The notes beneath the pieces are model-generated. The model saw only the letters and a list, made by a program, of their open reading frames with translations. It had not been told where the DNA came from and did not search any database. A stretch of 64,000 bases of DNA from Muribaculaceae bacterium (GTDB lineage Bacteria; Bacteroidota; Bacteroidia; Bacteroidales; Muribaculaceae): positions 1-64,000 of the forward strand of contig JAFOXR010000044.1 of NCBI GenBank assembly GCA_017391675.1, written 5' to 3'. Positions 44,322 through 54,980 of the stretch are shown piece after piece; position 1 is the stretch's first letter; every line of letters starts with the position of its first letter. A program made the position numbers and the translations under genes.

Positions 44322-45278
44322 TTATTTGCCAAACAATGATTTTACAAATTCTTCCTTGCGGAAAACTTGAAGATCTTCCATTCCTTCACCAAGACCAATG
44401 TACTTAACAGGAATCTTGAACTGGTCGCTTATGCCTATTACAACGCCGCCTTTAGCTGTTCCATCAAGCTTTGTAATAGCTAACTCATTAACTTCGGTTG
44501 CAGCTACAAATTGCTTTGCTTGTTCAAAGGCATTTTGCCCAGTTGACCCGTCAAGAACTAAAAGGACCTCGTTGGGTGCTCCTGGAATAACTTTTTGCAT
44601 TACATTCTTGATTTTAGTTAGCTCGTCCATCAATCCCTTCTTGTTGTGTAAACGACCAGCCGTGTCAATAATTACAACATCTGCATTATTGGCTTTTGCC
44701 GATGAAACTGTATCGTAAGCGACTGAAGCCGGATCGCTACCCATTTTCTGCTTTATGACTGGAACGCCAACTCGTTCTCCCCATATATCGAGTTGCTCAA
44801 CTGCCGCTGCACGGAATGTATCAGCTGCACCTAGTATAACCTTGTTACCTGCTTTCTTAAATTGATATGCAAGTTTACCTATGGTTGTAGTTTTTCCAAC
44901 ACCATTTACGCCCACAACCATTATAACATAAGGACGCTTATCAGCAGGCACAGCAAAATCTTCACCATTTTCAATGTTGTTTTCAGCTAACATTTCGGTG
45001 ATTTCGTCACACAACAAATCATTTAGTTCAGCTGAATCCACATACTTATCTCGAGCAACACGGGCTTGAATGCGGTCAAGGATTCTCAATGTGGTTTCTA
45101 CGCCGATGTCTGATGTGATAAACACTTCTTCAAGATTGTCAAGCACATCGTCATCTATTTTTGACTTACCTGCGACTGCACGCTTGATTTTGTCAAAAAA
45201 ACCTTCTTTTGTTTTTGACAAACCTTTGTCCAATGTCTCTTTTTTCTCTTTGGAGAATAGTTTGCTGAAAAATCCCAT
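44322..45278 (-). CDS. ftsY: Signal recognition particle receptor FtsY
   Basis: The 318-residue GTPase docks the SRP-ribosome complex at the inner membrane. It has the NG domain (GVNGVGKTTTIGKLAYQF P-loop, DTFRAAAVEQL, DTAGRLHNK and KLDGTAKGG) and the short N-terminal basic/amphipathic start MGFFSKLFSKEKKE. The acidic A domain seen in E. coli is missing, as in many bacteria. It has its own promoter (45306-45335, minus) and a terminator before rimO. Confidence 0.97.
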   Translation of the reverse strand: MGFFSKLFSKEKKETLDKGLSKTKEGFFDKIKRAVAGKSKIDDDVLDNLEEVFITSDIGVETTLRILDRIQARVARDKYVDSAELNDLLCDEITEMLAENNIENGEDFAVPADKRPYVIMVVGVNGVGKTTTIGKLAYQFKKAGNKVILGAADTFRAAAVEQLDIWGERVGVPVIKQKMGSDPASVAYDTVSSAKANNADVVIIDTAGRLHNKKGLMDELTKIKNVMQKVIPGAPNEVLLVLDGSTGQNAFEQAKQFVAATEVNELAITKLDGTAKGGVVIGISDQFKIPVKYIGLGEGMEDLQVFRKEEFVKSLFGK

Positions 45279-45305
45279 TATAGTTAGATGTTAATATTTA
45301 GACTA

Positions 45306-45335
45306 CAAAATTAGTAAAAATCTGCCGATATTCAA
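45306..45335 (-). promoter_or_regulatory. Promoter of ftsY
   Basis: On the minus strand, TAATTTTG (complement of 45306-45313) and TTG (complement of 45333-45335), 19 bases apart, fit the consensus. The ftsY start is 27 bases downstream of the -7 box. Confidence 0.6.
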
Positions 45336-45424
45336 TAAAGAAAACTTCGTATGCACTAGATTTCATTGAAATATTATGTATGTCACAGAAAATTGCTAAT
45401 TTTGGGGAAGAATTTATATGCATA

Positions 45425-47134
45425 ATGGAAAGAAGTGACATCAATAATAGAATGACCACGACGCACGATTCATGCAATATTCTTGCAGATTTACTTGTTG
45501 CGTATGGAGTGAAATATGCTATAATATCTCCAGGCTCCCGCAATGCACCTATCACATTTGCGTTAAGCAGTCGTGATGAGATTAAAAAATATGTTATTGT
45601 TGATGAGCGAAGCGCTGCTTTTGCGGCACTTGGCATGGCACAACATTCAAACTTTCCAGTTGCATTGGTATGTACTTCGGGAAGTGCAGTTTTAAATTAT
45701 GCACCTGCTATAGCGGAAGCCTATTATCAACAATTGCCTATAATTATCATTTCCGCAGACAGACCTCATGAATGGATAGACCAGAATGATAGCCAGACAA
45801 TTAGGCAGAGTCATGTGCTGTCTAATATCGTAAAGAACAGTTATAATATTGCGTCAAACAATTATGACGAAAAATCAAGGTGGTATAACAACCGCATTAT
45901 TAATGATGCTTTATATTCTGCAATATCTTTGCCTTATGGTCCAGTTCATTTGAATGTAGAACTCGATGAACCATTATATAACAGGAAGCCTTTTGAATTG
46001 TCATCTGCAAAATTAGTGAAGAGAGTGAAGACTGATATTAATACTGGATTCATTGATGAGATGGCTGATAAGGTAAATTCCTGCAGCAAAGTTCTAGTTT
46101 TTGCATCTATGCATAAAGCATCAAAAGAACTGAGCGATTCGCTAAATGCAATTTCAAATGGAAATATTGTAGTGTTAAGTGAGATTACTTCAAATTGTCA
46201 TGGTAAAAATATCATTTACAACATAGACAGGATTTTCAGTGATATGACCGATGATGATTGGCTTCGTCTTAAACCTGAATTGCTTATCACATTTGGAGGT
46301 GCGCCTGTATCCAGGCTGGCTAAGACTTTCTTGAGAAAGTGTAATGGTATTACTCATTGGAGAATTGGCTCTGAAAAGCATTTGATTGACACATTTAAGA
46401 ATATTACAGAATCGGTTGAAATTACTCCATCTATATTCTTTGAATACATAAAGTTACATTTAAATTGCGCTGGCCAATATAATAATCTATGGCGTGAATT
46501 TATTAATCAAACAAATATATCGCATTCATCTTATGTCAAGAACGCGCCGTGGAGTGACTTGAAAGCAATGGATATTATAATGAATTCCATTCCTTCTAAT
46601 GGAGTAAACCTCCAACTTTCTAACGGAAGTTCAATAAGGTACGCTGATATCACTGCAATGCCAAATGAATTCATTGGAACGATTCATTGCAATCGAGGTG
46701 TTTCCGGAATTGATGGTTCAACATCTACTACATTAGGTGCGTCTCTTGTTTGTGAAGATGCAACTACACTTCTAATAACAGGTGACATGAGTTTTGGTTA
46801 TGATTTAAGTGGGTTAGCATCACAATATAACAGCAGCAAATTAAAGATAATTGTGCTGCGTAATGGCGGTGGCAGTATTTTCCGGTTCATAAACGGTCCA
46901 ACTGAACTGCCTGAATTTGAGAAATATTTTGAAGTAAAACATGATATTCCAGTAAATAAATATGCAGCGGCTTTTGGATTTGATTATTTTGAAGCCAATA
47001 ATGAAATAATGCTGAAAGAGCAGTTGGTATTGCTCTTTGATAATCAAGCCCCTTCAATATTAGCGGTAAATACCGACAACATTGTCAGTGCATCAGTCTT
47101 AAAAGGATATTATAACAAAAACAACAATAAATAA
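45425..47134 (+). CDS. menD: SEPHCHC synthase (menaquinone pathway)
   Basis: MenD is a thiamine-diphosphate enzyme joining isochorismate and 2-oxoglutarate. About 569 residues remain from this start. Landmarks are [19 protein letters not shown], the catalytic-Glu region [17 protein letters not shown], and the cofactor-binding [20 protein letters not shown] and [12 protein letters not shown]. The ATG at 45380 is unlikely because a TAATTTTG promoter-like box (45397-45404) lies inside that extension. ATG 45425 and ATG 45452 both fit. It leads menD-menB-menC-menE. Confidence 0.93.
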   Translation: MERSDINNRMTTTHDSCNILADLLVAYGVKYAIISPGSRNAPITFALSSRDEIKKYVIVDERSAAFAALGMAQHSNFPVALVCTSGSAVLNYAPAIAEAYYQQLPIIIISADRPHEWIDQNDSQTIRQSHVLSNIVKNSYNIASNNYDEKSRWYNNRIINDALYSAISLPYGPVHLNVELDEPLYNRKPFELSSAKLVKRVKTDINTGFIDEMADKVNSCSKVLVFASMHKASKELSDSLNAISNGNIVVLSEITSNCHGKNIIYNIDRIFSDMTDDDWLRLKPELLITFGGAPVSRLAKTFLRKCNGITHWRIGSEKHLIDTFKNITESVEITPSIFFEYIKLHLNCAGQYNNLWREFINQTNISHSSYVKNAPWSDLKAMDIIMNSIPSNGVNLQLSNGSSIRYADITAMPNEFIGTIHCNRGVSGIDGSTSTTLGASLVCEDATTLLITGDMSFGYDLSGLASQYNSSKLKIIVLRNGGGSIFRFINGPTELPEFEKYFEVKHDIPVNKYAAAFGFDYFEANNEIMLKEQLVLLFDNQAPSILAVNTDNIVSASVLKGYYNKNNNK

Positions 47135-47145
47135 AACTGAACATT

Positions 47146-47970
47146 ATGAGTACAAGAGTTTGGACTACGATAAAGAAATATGAGGATATTCTTTTCGAAC
47201 AATACAAGAGTATAGCAAAAATAACAATAAATCGTCCTGAGGTGTATAATGCATTTCGACCAACAACTAACTTTGAAATGCTAGATGCAATGGATTATTG
47301 CCGTGATCATGCCGACATACGCACAATTGTTCTTACTGGCGCCGGCGATAAAGCATTTTGTTCTGGTGGCGACCAGAATTATAAAACGCGTGGTGGATAT
47401 AATGACAAAGAAGGCGTACCTAGATTGAATGTTCTTGATTTACATAAAGCAATTCGTTCAATAGCAAAACCTGTGATTGCTATGGTAAACGGTTATGCAA
47501 TAGGTGGTGGTAATGTTTTGCAGACAGTGTGCGACTTGACTATTGCTTCCGAAAATGCGCGTTTTGGACAAACAGGGCCAAAGGTTGGCAGTTTTGATGG
47601 AGGATTCGGCTCATCATATCTTGCTCGATGTGTAGGTCAAAAAAAGGTGCGAGAAATATGGTATCTGTGTCGTCAATATACTGCAGCCGAGGCCGAGGCT
47701 ATGGGTATGGTCAATAAGGTAGTGCCTTTGGACAGACTTGAAGACGAGGTGGTTGAATGGTGTGAAACGATTGCATTGCGTAGCCCTTTAGCTATCAGAA
47801 TGGTAAAGCGTTGCTTGAATGCGGAACTTGATGGACAACGCGGTCTTATGGAACTTGCTGGCGATGCGACGATGATGTATTACACTATGGATGAAGCGCA
47901 AGAAGGTAAAAACGCGTTCCTTGAAAAAAGAGATCCCGATTTTGACCAATTCCCTAATTTCCCAGGTTAA
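47146..47970 (+). CDS. menB: 1,4-dihydroxy-2-naphthoyl-CoA synthase
   Basis: MenB closes the naphthoquinone ring of o-succinylbenzoyl-CoA. The 274 residues have the crotonase fold with the oxyanion-hole segment [17 protein letters not shown] and [43 protein letters not shown] and the closing [17 protein letters not shown] are typical of MenB. It follows menD by 11 bases and shares one base with menC. Confidence 0.97.
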   Translation: MSTRVWTTIKKYEDILFEQYKSIAKITINRPEVYNAFRPTTNFEMLDAMDYCRDHADIRTIVLTGAGDKAFCSGGDQNYKTRGGYNDKEGVPRLNVLDLHKAIRSIAKPVIAMVNGYAIGGGNVLQTVCDLTIASENARFGQTGPKVGSFDGGFGSSYLARCVGQKKVREIWYLCRQYTAAEAEAMGMVNKVVPLDRLEDEVVEWCETIALRSPLAIRMVKRCLNAELDGQRGLMELAGDATMMYYTMDEAQEGKNAFLEKRDPDFDQFPNFPG

Positions 47971-49022
47971 TGAAAGCAGCTTACACACCATACACATTGA
48001 ATTTCATCACACCTGGTGGGACTTCACGCGGTGTGATGAGAACAAAGGATACCTATTTCATAAAGCTGTGGGATGAGAATAACCCTGAGATTTATGGTAT
48101 AGGCGAATGTGCTCTTTTTAAAGGACTTTCCGCTGAAGACGATGACAGCTATGAAGCGAAATTAAAAGAACTGTGCCATAATGTAAATATTGGAGAGGCT
48201 ACAGATCTTTCCGGCTACTCGTCTATCCTATTTGGCTTTGAAACCGCTATACAAGATTATTCTAATGGAGGTAAGCGCATTTGTTATCCGTCAAAGTTCA
48301 CCGAAGGCAAATACCGTATTCCAATCAATGGACTTGTATGGATGGGGAAAAAAGACGAAATGATTGCTCGTATTGACGAGAAAGTTGCTGCTGGTTTCGG
48401 TACTATTAAGCTGAAAGTAGGTGCGATTGATTTTGCTCAAGAACTGGAAATGATTGAGTATGTTCGCAAACGCTATAGCGAGCATGAACTTGTAATTCGG
48501 CTTGATGCTAACGGAGGCTTTACTCCAGATAATGCTTTGAGTCGCCTTGATTCATTATCTAAATACGGAATTCATTCTATTGAGCAACCTATTAAGGCGG
48601 GGCAATGGGAAGAAAGTGCCATGGTTTGTTCAAAGTCCCCTATTCCGATTGCTCTTGACGAAGAATTAATAGGAATAACTAATCCAATGATGATGATGGA
48701 ACTGCTTAAATGCATAAAGCCTCATTACATAATATTAAAACCGTCTCTAATGGGCGGATTTTCAGGGTCTCTAGAATGGCTTCAAATGGCTGCTCAATTT
48801 CAAATTGGAGGTTGGATAACTTCTGCACTTGAATCTAATATTGGTTTGAATGCACTAGCACAATGGGTTACTACTCTTGAACCGAGAATGCCACAAGGAC
48901 TAGGTACTGGTACGGTCTTTTCTAATAATATCATTTCGCCATTGACACAGGTTGATGATTATCTAGCATACGACTGTGATGCAAAGTGGCAAATACCAGA
49001 TTTTAAATGGATTAATGTATAA
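47970..49022 (+). CDS. menC: o-Succinylbenzoate synthase
   Basis: MenC dehydrates the MenH product to o-succinylbenzoate. The 350-residue enolase-superfamily enzyme carries the lysine pair in TIKLKVGAI, the metal ligand LDANGGFTPDNAL, the second ligand IEQPIK and the third IALDEELIG, then a lysine in YIILKPSLMGGF. Its ATG overlaps the menB stop by one base. No menH gene is seen in the window. Confidence 0.95.
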   Translation: MKAAYTPYTLNFITPGGTSRGVMRTKDTYFIKLWDENNPEIYGIGECALFKGLSAEDDDSYEAKLKELCHNVNIGEATDLSGYSSILFGFETAIQDYSNGGKRICYPSKFTEGKYRIPINGLVWMGKKDEMIARIDEKVAAGFGTIKLKVGAIDFAQELEMIEYVRKRYSEHELVIRLDANGGFTPDNALSRLDSLSKYGIHSIEQPIKAGQWEESAMVCSKSPIPIALDEELIGITNPMMMMELLKCIKPHYIILKPSLMGGFSGSLEWLQMAAQFQIGGWITSALESNIGLNALAQWVTTLEPRMPQGLGTGTVFSNNIISPLTQVDDYLAYDCDAKWQIPDFKWINV

Positions 49023-49036
49023 ATCATAAAGAATTG

Positions 49037-50077
49037 ATGGAATTGACTATTAATGGCTCTAAATGCAACTCAATTGATGATGTTTTCAAGGTTGCTTCAG
49101 TAAAAGTAGCAGAGTTTATTGCCGAATATATTAATGATAAACCTTATGTAATAGCACATACTTCAGGTTCTACAGGAAAGCCCAAAGACATCAATCTTTT
49201 AAAAAGAGACATGAAGGCTTCGGCTCAATTGACGAATGATTATTTTGGTCTTACTAATGAGTCCGTTTTCTATTTGAATCTATCCCCAGACTATATCGCG
49301 GGAAAGATGATGATTGTGAGAGCATTTGAACTAGGTGCAAAAATCATTGAAGAGTCCCCATCAAATCAGCCACTTGCCAACTACAACAGCAATGAGCGTA
49401 TCGGTTTAGGTGCTTTTGTTCCATCGCAGATAAAATACCTAATTAACAATCCTGAAAAGCTGTTATTGTTTGACAATATCATTATCGGTGGCGGCGTTCT
49501 GCCATCTCGCTTAGAGAGATGGCTTGCAGAACAAGGAATCAAGGCATATCGCACTTACGGTATGACGGAAACCTGCAGTCATGTCGCATTGGCACCAGTA
49601 GGTTCTGTTCAACAACCATTCTCAGCACTTGGCGATATCTCATTTTCGTTAGATGAAAGAGGATGCCTTATTGTAAATGCGCCGCATTTCTCTACTGCAA
49701 AGATTATTACAAACGATGTAGTTGAATTATTGTCATCTACTCAGTTCAAGTGGTGCGGAAGAATTGACAATGTGATTAACACTGGTGGAATAAAAGTATT
49801 TCCAGAAGATATAGAACCTCAAATCGCAGAATTATTGCCAAATTGCAGATTCTTTATAACATCACAGCCTTCCGATAAATGGGGAGAAGAATTGATACTT
49901 GCAATAGAATATTCTGGTCTATCGCAAAATGAAGTAAAAAAAGGTGACATTAATCCAGCTTTGCTAGATAAATTAAAGATTAAATTGCCATCCTATGCAG
50001 TTCCTCGCAAATATATTGCTGTGAAGCAGTTCAAGGAGACATATAATGGTAAGATAGTCCGCGAACTACCTATATGA
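49037..50077 (+). CDS. menE: o-Succinylbenzoate-CoA ligase
   Basis: MenE adenylates o-succinylbenzoate and forms its CoA ester. The 346 residues are shorter than the usual 450-490, as is common for Bacteroidetes MenE. The AMP-binding motif AHTSGSTGKPKDI is present near residue 45, and YRTYGMTETCSHVALAP and WCGRIDNVINTGGIKVFPED mark the core; the final KIVRELP lysine loop is at the end. The ATG at 49037 is preferred to the adjoining TTG. The acyltransferase overlaps its end by 4 bases. Confidence 0.9.
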   Translation: MELTINGSKCNSIDDVFKVASVKVAEFIAEYINDKPYVIAHTSGSTGKPKDINLLKRDMKASAQLTNDYFGLTNESVFYLNLSPDYIAGKMMIVRAFELGAKIIEESPSNQPLANYNSNERIGLGAFVPSQIKYLINNPEKLLLFDNIIIGGGVLPSRLERWLAEQGIKAYRTYGMTETCSHVALAPVGSVQQPFSALGDISFSLDERGCLIVNAPHFSTAKIITNDVVELLSSTQFKWCGRIDNVINTGGIKVFPEDIEPQIAELLPNCRFFITSQPSDKWGEELILAIEYSGLSQNEVKKGDINPALLDKLKIKLPSYAVPRKYIAVKQFKETYNGKIVRELPI

Positions 50078-51099
50078 AAAGCGATACAGGAATACGACAA
50101 ACCAACATAGAATTGCTAAGAATAATTAGCATGCTTATGGTACTGTGTGTACATTTTACAGGTGCCACATTTGGACTGCCTAGTAAAGTAGCACTAGAGG
50201 ATTTAAAGGACCTTAATATGATATCCAAAACTCTGATGGAATGCTTTTCAATCATAGGTGTCAATTGTTTTGTCTTAATTTCAGGTTATTTCGGCATTAG
50301 ACCAACAGTAAAAGGCATTGTAAATTTCATTATATGTTGTGTATTCTATTCCTTAGCAATCTATTCGTTATTTATATTTATAGAGCCTAAGAACTATGAT
50401 TATAATGATTTGTTGGAATCAGTATTAATATTTTCTAATACTGATTTATGGTTTGTTCCTGCATATTTTTCATTGTACATCATCTCTCCATTGATTAACA
50501 GAGGTATACAGAAGTTGGACTCTAGAAGTTATATTTGGCTACTAGTTTCACTCTCCTTTATAAATATTTATCTTGGCTGGTTCTGGCATGGTAAGGTTAA
50601 TCCTAACGGGTATACTGTGATGCAAATGATATATGTCTATTTGATTGGAGCTTTTTTAAGAAGAAAAAACAGTATCATATTTGGCAAAACTAATAAACTC
50701 ATTGTTTGCTATATTCTTTCATTTTCATTACTCTTTATTAGCACATTTATATGTCCTAGCAGCATGGCGTATGCTTATAATTCACCATTTGTACTTCTTT
50801 CTTCAATATGCTTCTTCTGTATATTTGCGTCATTCAGGTATACTAATAGACAAGTGAACTATATAAGTGCAAGTGCATTTTCAGTATACCTGATTCATAA
50901 GATGCCACCAATTTGGTTGAATTTGAAAGAATTTATGATAACAAACACAAAGAACCTTGATGATTCTCTATTTGTTTTGTTCTGGATTTCTTTTGTGCTC
51001 ATGATATTTGCAACATGTATCTCCATTGATAAAATCCGTATTGCTCTATTAATGCCAATTAGCAAATGGATTATTGCTAGAATTAGTCGTTTTGTTTAG
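50074..51099 (+). CDS. Acyltransferase family 3 membrane protein
   Basis: A 341-residue integral membrane acyltransferase (OatA/NodX-like) with about ten hydrophobic spans. It begins IRQTNIELLRIISMLMVLCVHFTG, the usual start with the active-site His in CVHF. Later segments are WFVPAYFSLYIISPLI and ISASAFSVYLIHKMPPIWLN. Such proteins acetylate exported polysaccharide or wall components. It overlaps menE by 4 bases but has no logical link to menaquinone, so it is probably a hitch-hiker on the operon. Confidence 0.88.
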   Translation: MKSDTGIRQTNIELLRIISMLMVLCVHFTGATFGLPSKVALEDLKDLNMISKTLMECFSIIGVNCFVLISGYFGIRPTVKGIVNFIICCVFYSLAIYSLFIFIEPKNYDYNDLLESVLIFSNTDLWFVPAYFSLYIISPLINRGIQKLDSRSYIWLLVSLSFINIYLGWFWHGKVNPNGYTVMQMIYVYLIGAFLRRKNSIIFGKTNKLIVCYILSFSLLFISTFICPSSMAYAYNSPFVLLSSICFFCIFASFRYTNRQVNYISASAFSVYLIHKMPPIWLNLKEFMITNTKNLDDSLFVLFWISFVLMIFATCISIDKIRIALLMPISKWIIARISRFV

Positions 51100-51152
51100 A
51101 TTAATTATAAATTAAATACATTCTACCACTATATTTATCGCAATTTAAGTGT

Positions 51153-51160
51153 TATCTTTG
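51153..51160 (+). promoter_or_regulatory. -7 box ahead of feoAB
   Basis: TATCTTTG at 51153-51160 lies 23 bases before the GTG start. No clear -33 element and no recognisable Fur box are visible. Confidence 0.5.
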
Positions 51161-51183
51161 TAACTTAATTAGTTGGAAGTATC

Positions 51184-53571
51184 GTGGTAAAGTTATCTGA
51201 CATAAAATCGGGCGAATCGGCAACAATTGTAAAGATTCAAGGTCATGGCGCATTTCGTAAACGCGTGATGGAAATAGGATTTGTTAGAGGAAAGAGAGTT
51301 AATGTTATACTCAATGCTCCTCTTCAGGACCCTATTAAATATAGTATCATGGGCTATGAAGTGTCATTACGCCGCAATGAAGCCAATTTGATAGAAGTGA
51401 TTCCATGTAAGGATGATACCGCCACTGAAGTTGCTGACACAAATCATTTGAGAACAATTAATGATTCTGACCCAGTAACACAAGCTCAGCATGAAAGCAA
51501 CAAAATTAATGTAGCACTGATTGGGAATCCTAATTGTGGTAAAACTTCCCTATTTAATTTCGTAAGTGGAGCTCATGAGCGTGTTGGCAATTACAATGGT
51601 GTCACTGTCGATGCAAGAGAAGAGTGTTTTAATTATAAGGGATACCAAATTTCAATAGTTGATTTACCTGGCACTTACTCCTTATCTGCCTACTCTCCAG
51701 AGGAATTATATGTGAGACGGTATTTAAAAGATGAAATTCCTGATGTGATACTAAACATGGTTGTCGCATCAAACCTAGAAAGGAACCTTTATTTAACTAC
51801 CGAGCTCATTGATATGGACCGAAGTATGGTTGTAGGTCTGAATATGTATGATGAATTGCTGAAGAGTGGAGCTAAATTAGATTATGATGCTCTTGGAAAA
51901 ATGATCGGTGTTCCAATTGTTCCTACAATTACTAAGTCTGGCGAAGGAATACCTGAATTACTTGACACTATCATACAGGTATATGAAGGTAAGCATGATA
52001 CTGTACGCCATGTACACGTGAAACTTGGTTCAGAAATAGAATCTGCAATAAAAGAGATAAAAGATAGCATAAAGGCAAGCAGTCTGCCAGTCTTACAATT
52101 TTCACCTAGATATCTTGCAATCAAGCTTCTTGAAGGAGATAGAGAAGTTGAAAGAATGCTTTGCAACCAGCCAGAACACAAGGAATGGAAATCAATTAGG
52201 GACCGTTGGGTGAAGCATATTGAGGAAGTTTGTCAAGAAGATATATCCTCTATTATTGCAAGTGAGAAATATGGGTTCATTTCAGGAGCTCTCAGAGAAA
52301 CTTATGAACAAGGCGAAGAACCTCGCAATGTGAAAGGAACCGAAATAATTGACACTATTGTAACTCATAAATTATTTGGATATCCCATATTCTTGATGAT
52401 AATGTGGCTGATGTTTTGGACAACATTTGAGCTGGGTAATTATCCCAAAGAATGGATTGAAAGCTTAATTAGTTGGTTATCCGGAATAATATCATCTTAT
52501 ATGCCTGCGGGACCATTGAAAGATATGGTTGTAGACGGTATTATTGGAGGTGTTGGAGGCGTTATAGTATTTTTGCCCAATATACTAATTATGTTCATGT
52601 TCATTTCATTTATGGAGGATTCTGGCTATATGTCAAGAGCTGCCTTCATTATGGATAAAATCATGCACAAATTAGGATTACATGGAAAATCATTTATACC
52701 TTTAGTAATGGGATTCGGTTGTAATGTTCCAGCGATAATGTCAACGCGCATAATTGAGAGCAAAAGCAGTCGTCTTATCACTATGCTGATAAATCCATTC
52801 ATGTCATGCAGTGCCAGATTGCCTATATATATACTTTTAATTGGGACATTTTTTCCGAATCACGCATCTCTAGTATTGATGTCACTTTATGTGCTAGGGA
52901 TAGTTGTTGCAATATTAACAGCACGTTTATTGCGAAAATTTTATTTGAAGAAAGATGAAACACCTTTCGTTATGGAATTACCCCCCTATCGTGTACCTAC
53001 ATTAAAAGCGACTCTGCACCATATGTGGGAAAAAGGCGAACAGTATTTGCGAAAAATGGGCGGTGTAATTCTCATGGCAAGTATTGTGATATGGATTTTA
53101 GGCTATTTCCCTCGTAACCTTGAAAAAAGCAATGAGGAAATGACTCATCAAGAATTAATTGAACAGCAGCAAAATTCTTATCTAGCAAAAATCGGTCATT
53201 TTGTTGAACCAGTTGTTGAACCTCTGGGGTTCAATTGGAAAGTATCAATAGCAATCTTATCGGGTACTAGTGCTAAAGAGATAGTCGTATCAACACTTGG
53301 AGTATTATATTCGGCTGATAGCGAAGAAACATCGCTTTCAGATAAGCTTACTGCTGATAATCCACAAACCGGCAAACCGGATTTCAATCCAATAATGGCT
53401 ATTAGTTTCATGGTATTCTCATTACTTTATTTCCCTTGTTTAGCTACGATTACAGCAATAGTGAAAGAATCTGGCAGTTGGAAATATGGTGCGTTTTCAA
53501 TTATATATAATACCGCTGTTGCATGGATTGCTGCATTCATTGTATATCAAGTAGGTATATTTATTTCATAA
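51184..53571 (+). CDS. feoB: Ferrous iron transporter, FeoA-FeoB fusion
   Basis: A 795-residue inner-membrane Fe2+ uptake protein. Residues 1-75 form a FeoA SH3-like domain (GHGAFRKRVMEIGFVRGKRV). The G domain follows: G1 GNPNCGKTSLFN, G2 VTVDA, G3 DLPGTYSLSAYS and G4 NMYDE, in place of the usual NxxD with matching spacing. The membrane part has two Gate repeats (FIPLVMGFGCNVPAIMSTR and SGTSAKEIVVSTLGVL). The start codon is GTG at 51184, with no better ATG. FeoA-FeoB fusions are normal in Bacteroidetes. The Fur protein at 5 kb could regulate it, which is inference. Confidence 0.96.
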   Translation: MVKLSDIKSGESATIVKIQGHGAFRKRVMEIGFVRGKRVNVILNAPLQDPIKYSIMGYEVSLRRNEANLIEVIPCKDDTATEVADTNHLRTINDSDPVTQAQHESNKINVALIGNPNCGKTSLFNFVSGAHERVGNYNGVTVDAREECFNYKGYQISIVDLPGTYSLSAYSPEELYVRRYLKDEIPDVILNMVVASNLERNLYLTTELIDMDRSMVVGLNMYDELLKSGAKLDYDALGKMIGVPIVPTITKSGEGIPELLDTIIQVYEGKHDTVRHVHVKLGSEIESAIKEIKDSIKASSLPVLQFSPRYLAIKLLEGDREVERMLCNQPEHKEWKSIRDRWVKHIEEVCQEDISSIIASEKYGFISGALRETYEQGEEPRNVKGTEIIDTIVTHKLFGYPIFLMIMWLMFWTTFELGNYPKEWIESLISWLSGIISSYMPAGPLKDMVVDGIIGGVGGVIVFLPNILIMFMFISFMEDSGYMSRAAFIMDKIMHKLGLHGKSFIPLVMGFGCNVPAIMSTRIIESKSSRLITMLINPFMSCSARLPIYILLIGTFFPNHASLVLMSLYVLGIVVAILTARLLRKFYLKKDETPFVMELPPYRVPTLKATLHHMWEKGEQYLRKMGGVILMASIVIWILGYFPRNLEKSNEEMTHQELIEQQQNSYLAKIGHFVEPVVEPLGFNWKVSIAILSGTSAKEIVVSTLGVLYSADSEETSLSDKLTADNPQTGKPDFNPIMAISFMVFSLLYFPCLATITAIVKESGSWKYGAFSIIYNTAVAWIAAFIVYQVGIFIS

Positions 53572-53605
53572 TAAACAAGAATAATAATCTAATCCAATTT
53601 TAAAA

Positions 53606-54958
53606 ATGGCAAAATATACTAAAGCCTTCTGGACTGCTAATACAGCTGAGTTGCTTGAACGCATGGCATATTATGCAGTGTTTATTGTAATCACTTTATA
53701 TTTATCAAACACATTAGGTTTTTCTGACATAGAAGCGAGTCTTATTTCAGGATTATTCTCTGGTGGATTATATTTGTTGCCAATGTTCACAGGCGCTTTT
53801 GCTGATAAAATTGGTTATCGCAAATCAATAATTATAGCATTCTCATTATTATCGGCTGGATATTTGTTGCAAGGATTACTGCCTATAGTGCTTGAGAGTT
53901 CTGGACTTGTAGAATATGGTGAGAAAACAGTATTTACAGGACTAGTTAGTAGTTGGGAACGGTATTTGATAATCCCGGTGCTGTTGATTCTAATGATTGG
54001 CGGTTCTTTTATAAAATCTATCATATCAGCATCAGTAGCGCGAGAAACAACATCAGAGACCCGTGCTAAAGGTTATTCTATTTTCTATATGATGGTTAAT
54101 ATCGGTTCATTTACTGGGAAAAGTGTTATTGACCCACTAAGAACATTAGTTGGTGAATGTGCCTATATTTACATTAATTTCTTCTCGGCAATACTATGTG
54201 CCATTGCGTTCTTGGCTGTTATTTTGTTTTACCACTCAGCTCATCATAGCGGTGAGGGGAAAAGCGTTAAGGAAGTTTTTCAAGGATTGCTAAAGGTATT
54301 TTCTAATGGAAAGTTGTTAGTGCTGATAATGATTGTTACTGGATTCTGGATAGTACAGCAACAACTATATGCTACAATGCCTAAATATGTAATACGCCTT
54401 GCCGGTGAAACAGCTCGCCCTGGTTGGATAGCAAATGTAAATCCATTTGTTGTGGTTGTTTGTGTTAATTTTGTTACACAACTTATGGCAAAGCGCAAGG
54501 CTTTATCATCAATAATTGTTGGTATGTTTCTTATTCCACTATCAGCATTAATCATGGCAATGGGAAATGTTTTTGAAGGCGAAATAATGGGACTCCACCC
54601 TATTACATTCATGATGATTGTAGGTATCGCATTCCAAGCTCTTGCTGAGTGTTTCATCTCTCCACGATATTTGGAGTATTTTTCTTTGCAGGCACCTAAA
54701 GGAGAAGAGGGATTGTATTTAGGATTTAGTCACCTGCATTCATTTTTATCATCTATACTAGGGTTCGGATTATCTGGTATATTATTGACAAAATATTGCC
54801 CAGATCCGAACTTGTTCCCAACTATTGAAGCCTGGCAAGAAGCAACCGTTAATGCACATTATATATGGTATTGGTTTGCTGCAATTGGTCTAATTTCTGC
54901 TTTTGCACTGATTGTTTATGCTAAAATTTACAGATCAAAAGAAAAGAAAGAAATATAA
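53606..54958 (+). CDS. MFS transporter
   Basis: A 450-residue membrane transporter with about twelve spans. The first reads FWTANTAELLERMAYYAVFIVITLYL, reminiscent of the proton-coupled peptide transporter branch of the major facilitator superfamily. The MFS loop is GAFADKIGYRKSI between spans 2 and 3. The substrate is unknown; peptides are possible on the basis of the ERMAYY-like start. It lies 34 bases after feoAB and 22 bases before the antiporter gene, so co-transcription is possible. Confidence 0.85.
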   Translation: MAKYTKAFWTANTAELLERMAYYAVFIVITLYLSNTLGFSDIEASLISGLFSGGLYLLPMFTGAFADKIGYRKSIIIAFSLLSAGYLLQGLLPIVLESSGLVEYGEKTVFTGLVSSWERYLIIPVLLILMIGGSFIKSIISASVARETTSETRAKGYSIFYMMVNIGSFTGKSVIDPLRTLVGECAYIYINFFSAILCAIAFLAVILFYHSAHHSGEGKSVKEVFQGLLKVFSNGKLLVLIMIVTGFWIVQQQLYATMPKYVIRLAGETARPGWIANVNPFVVVVCVNFVTQLMAKRKALSSIIVGMFLIPLSALIMAMGNVFEGEIMGLHPITFMMIVGIAFQALAECFISPRYLEYFSLQAPKGEEGLYLGFSHLHSFLSSILGFGLSGILLTKYCPDPNLFPTIEAWQEATVNAHYIWYWFAAIGLISAFALIVYAKIYRSKEKKEI

Positions 54959-54980
54959 TCATTCTACAAAATAATAGGAT

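Noticed and set aside
45380-45424. Longer N-terminus for MenD from ATG 45380
   Set aside because: A TAATTTTG promoter-like box lies within it, and homologues begin further downstream.
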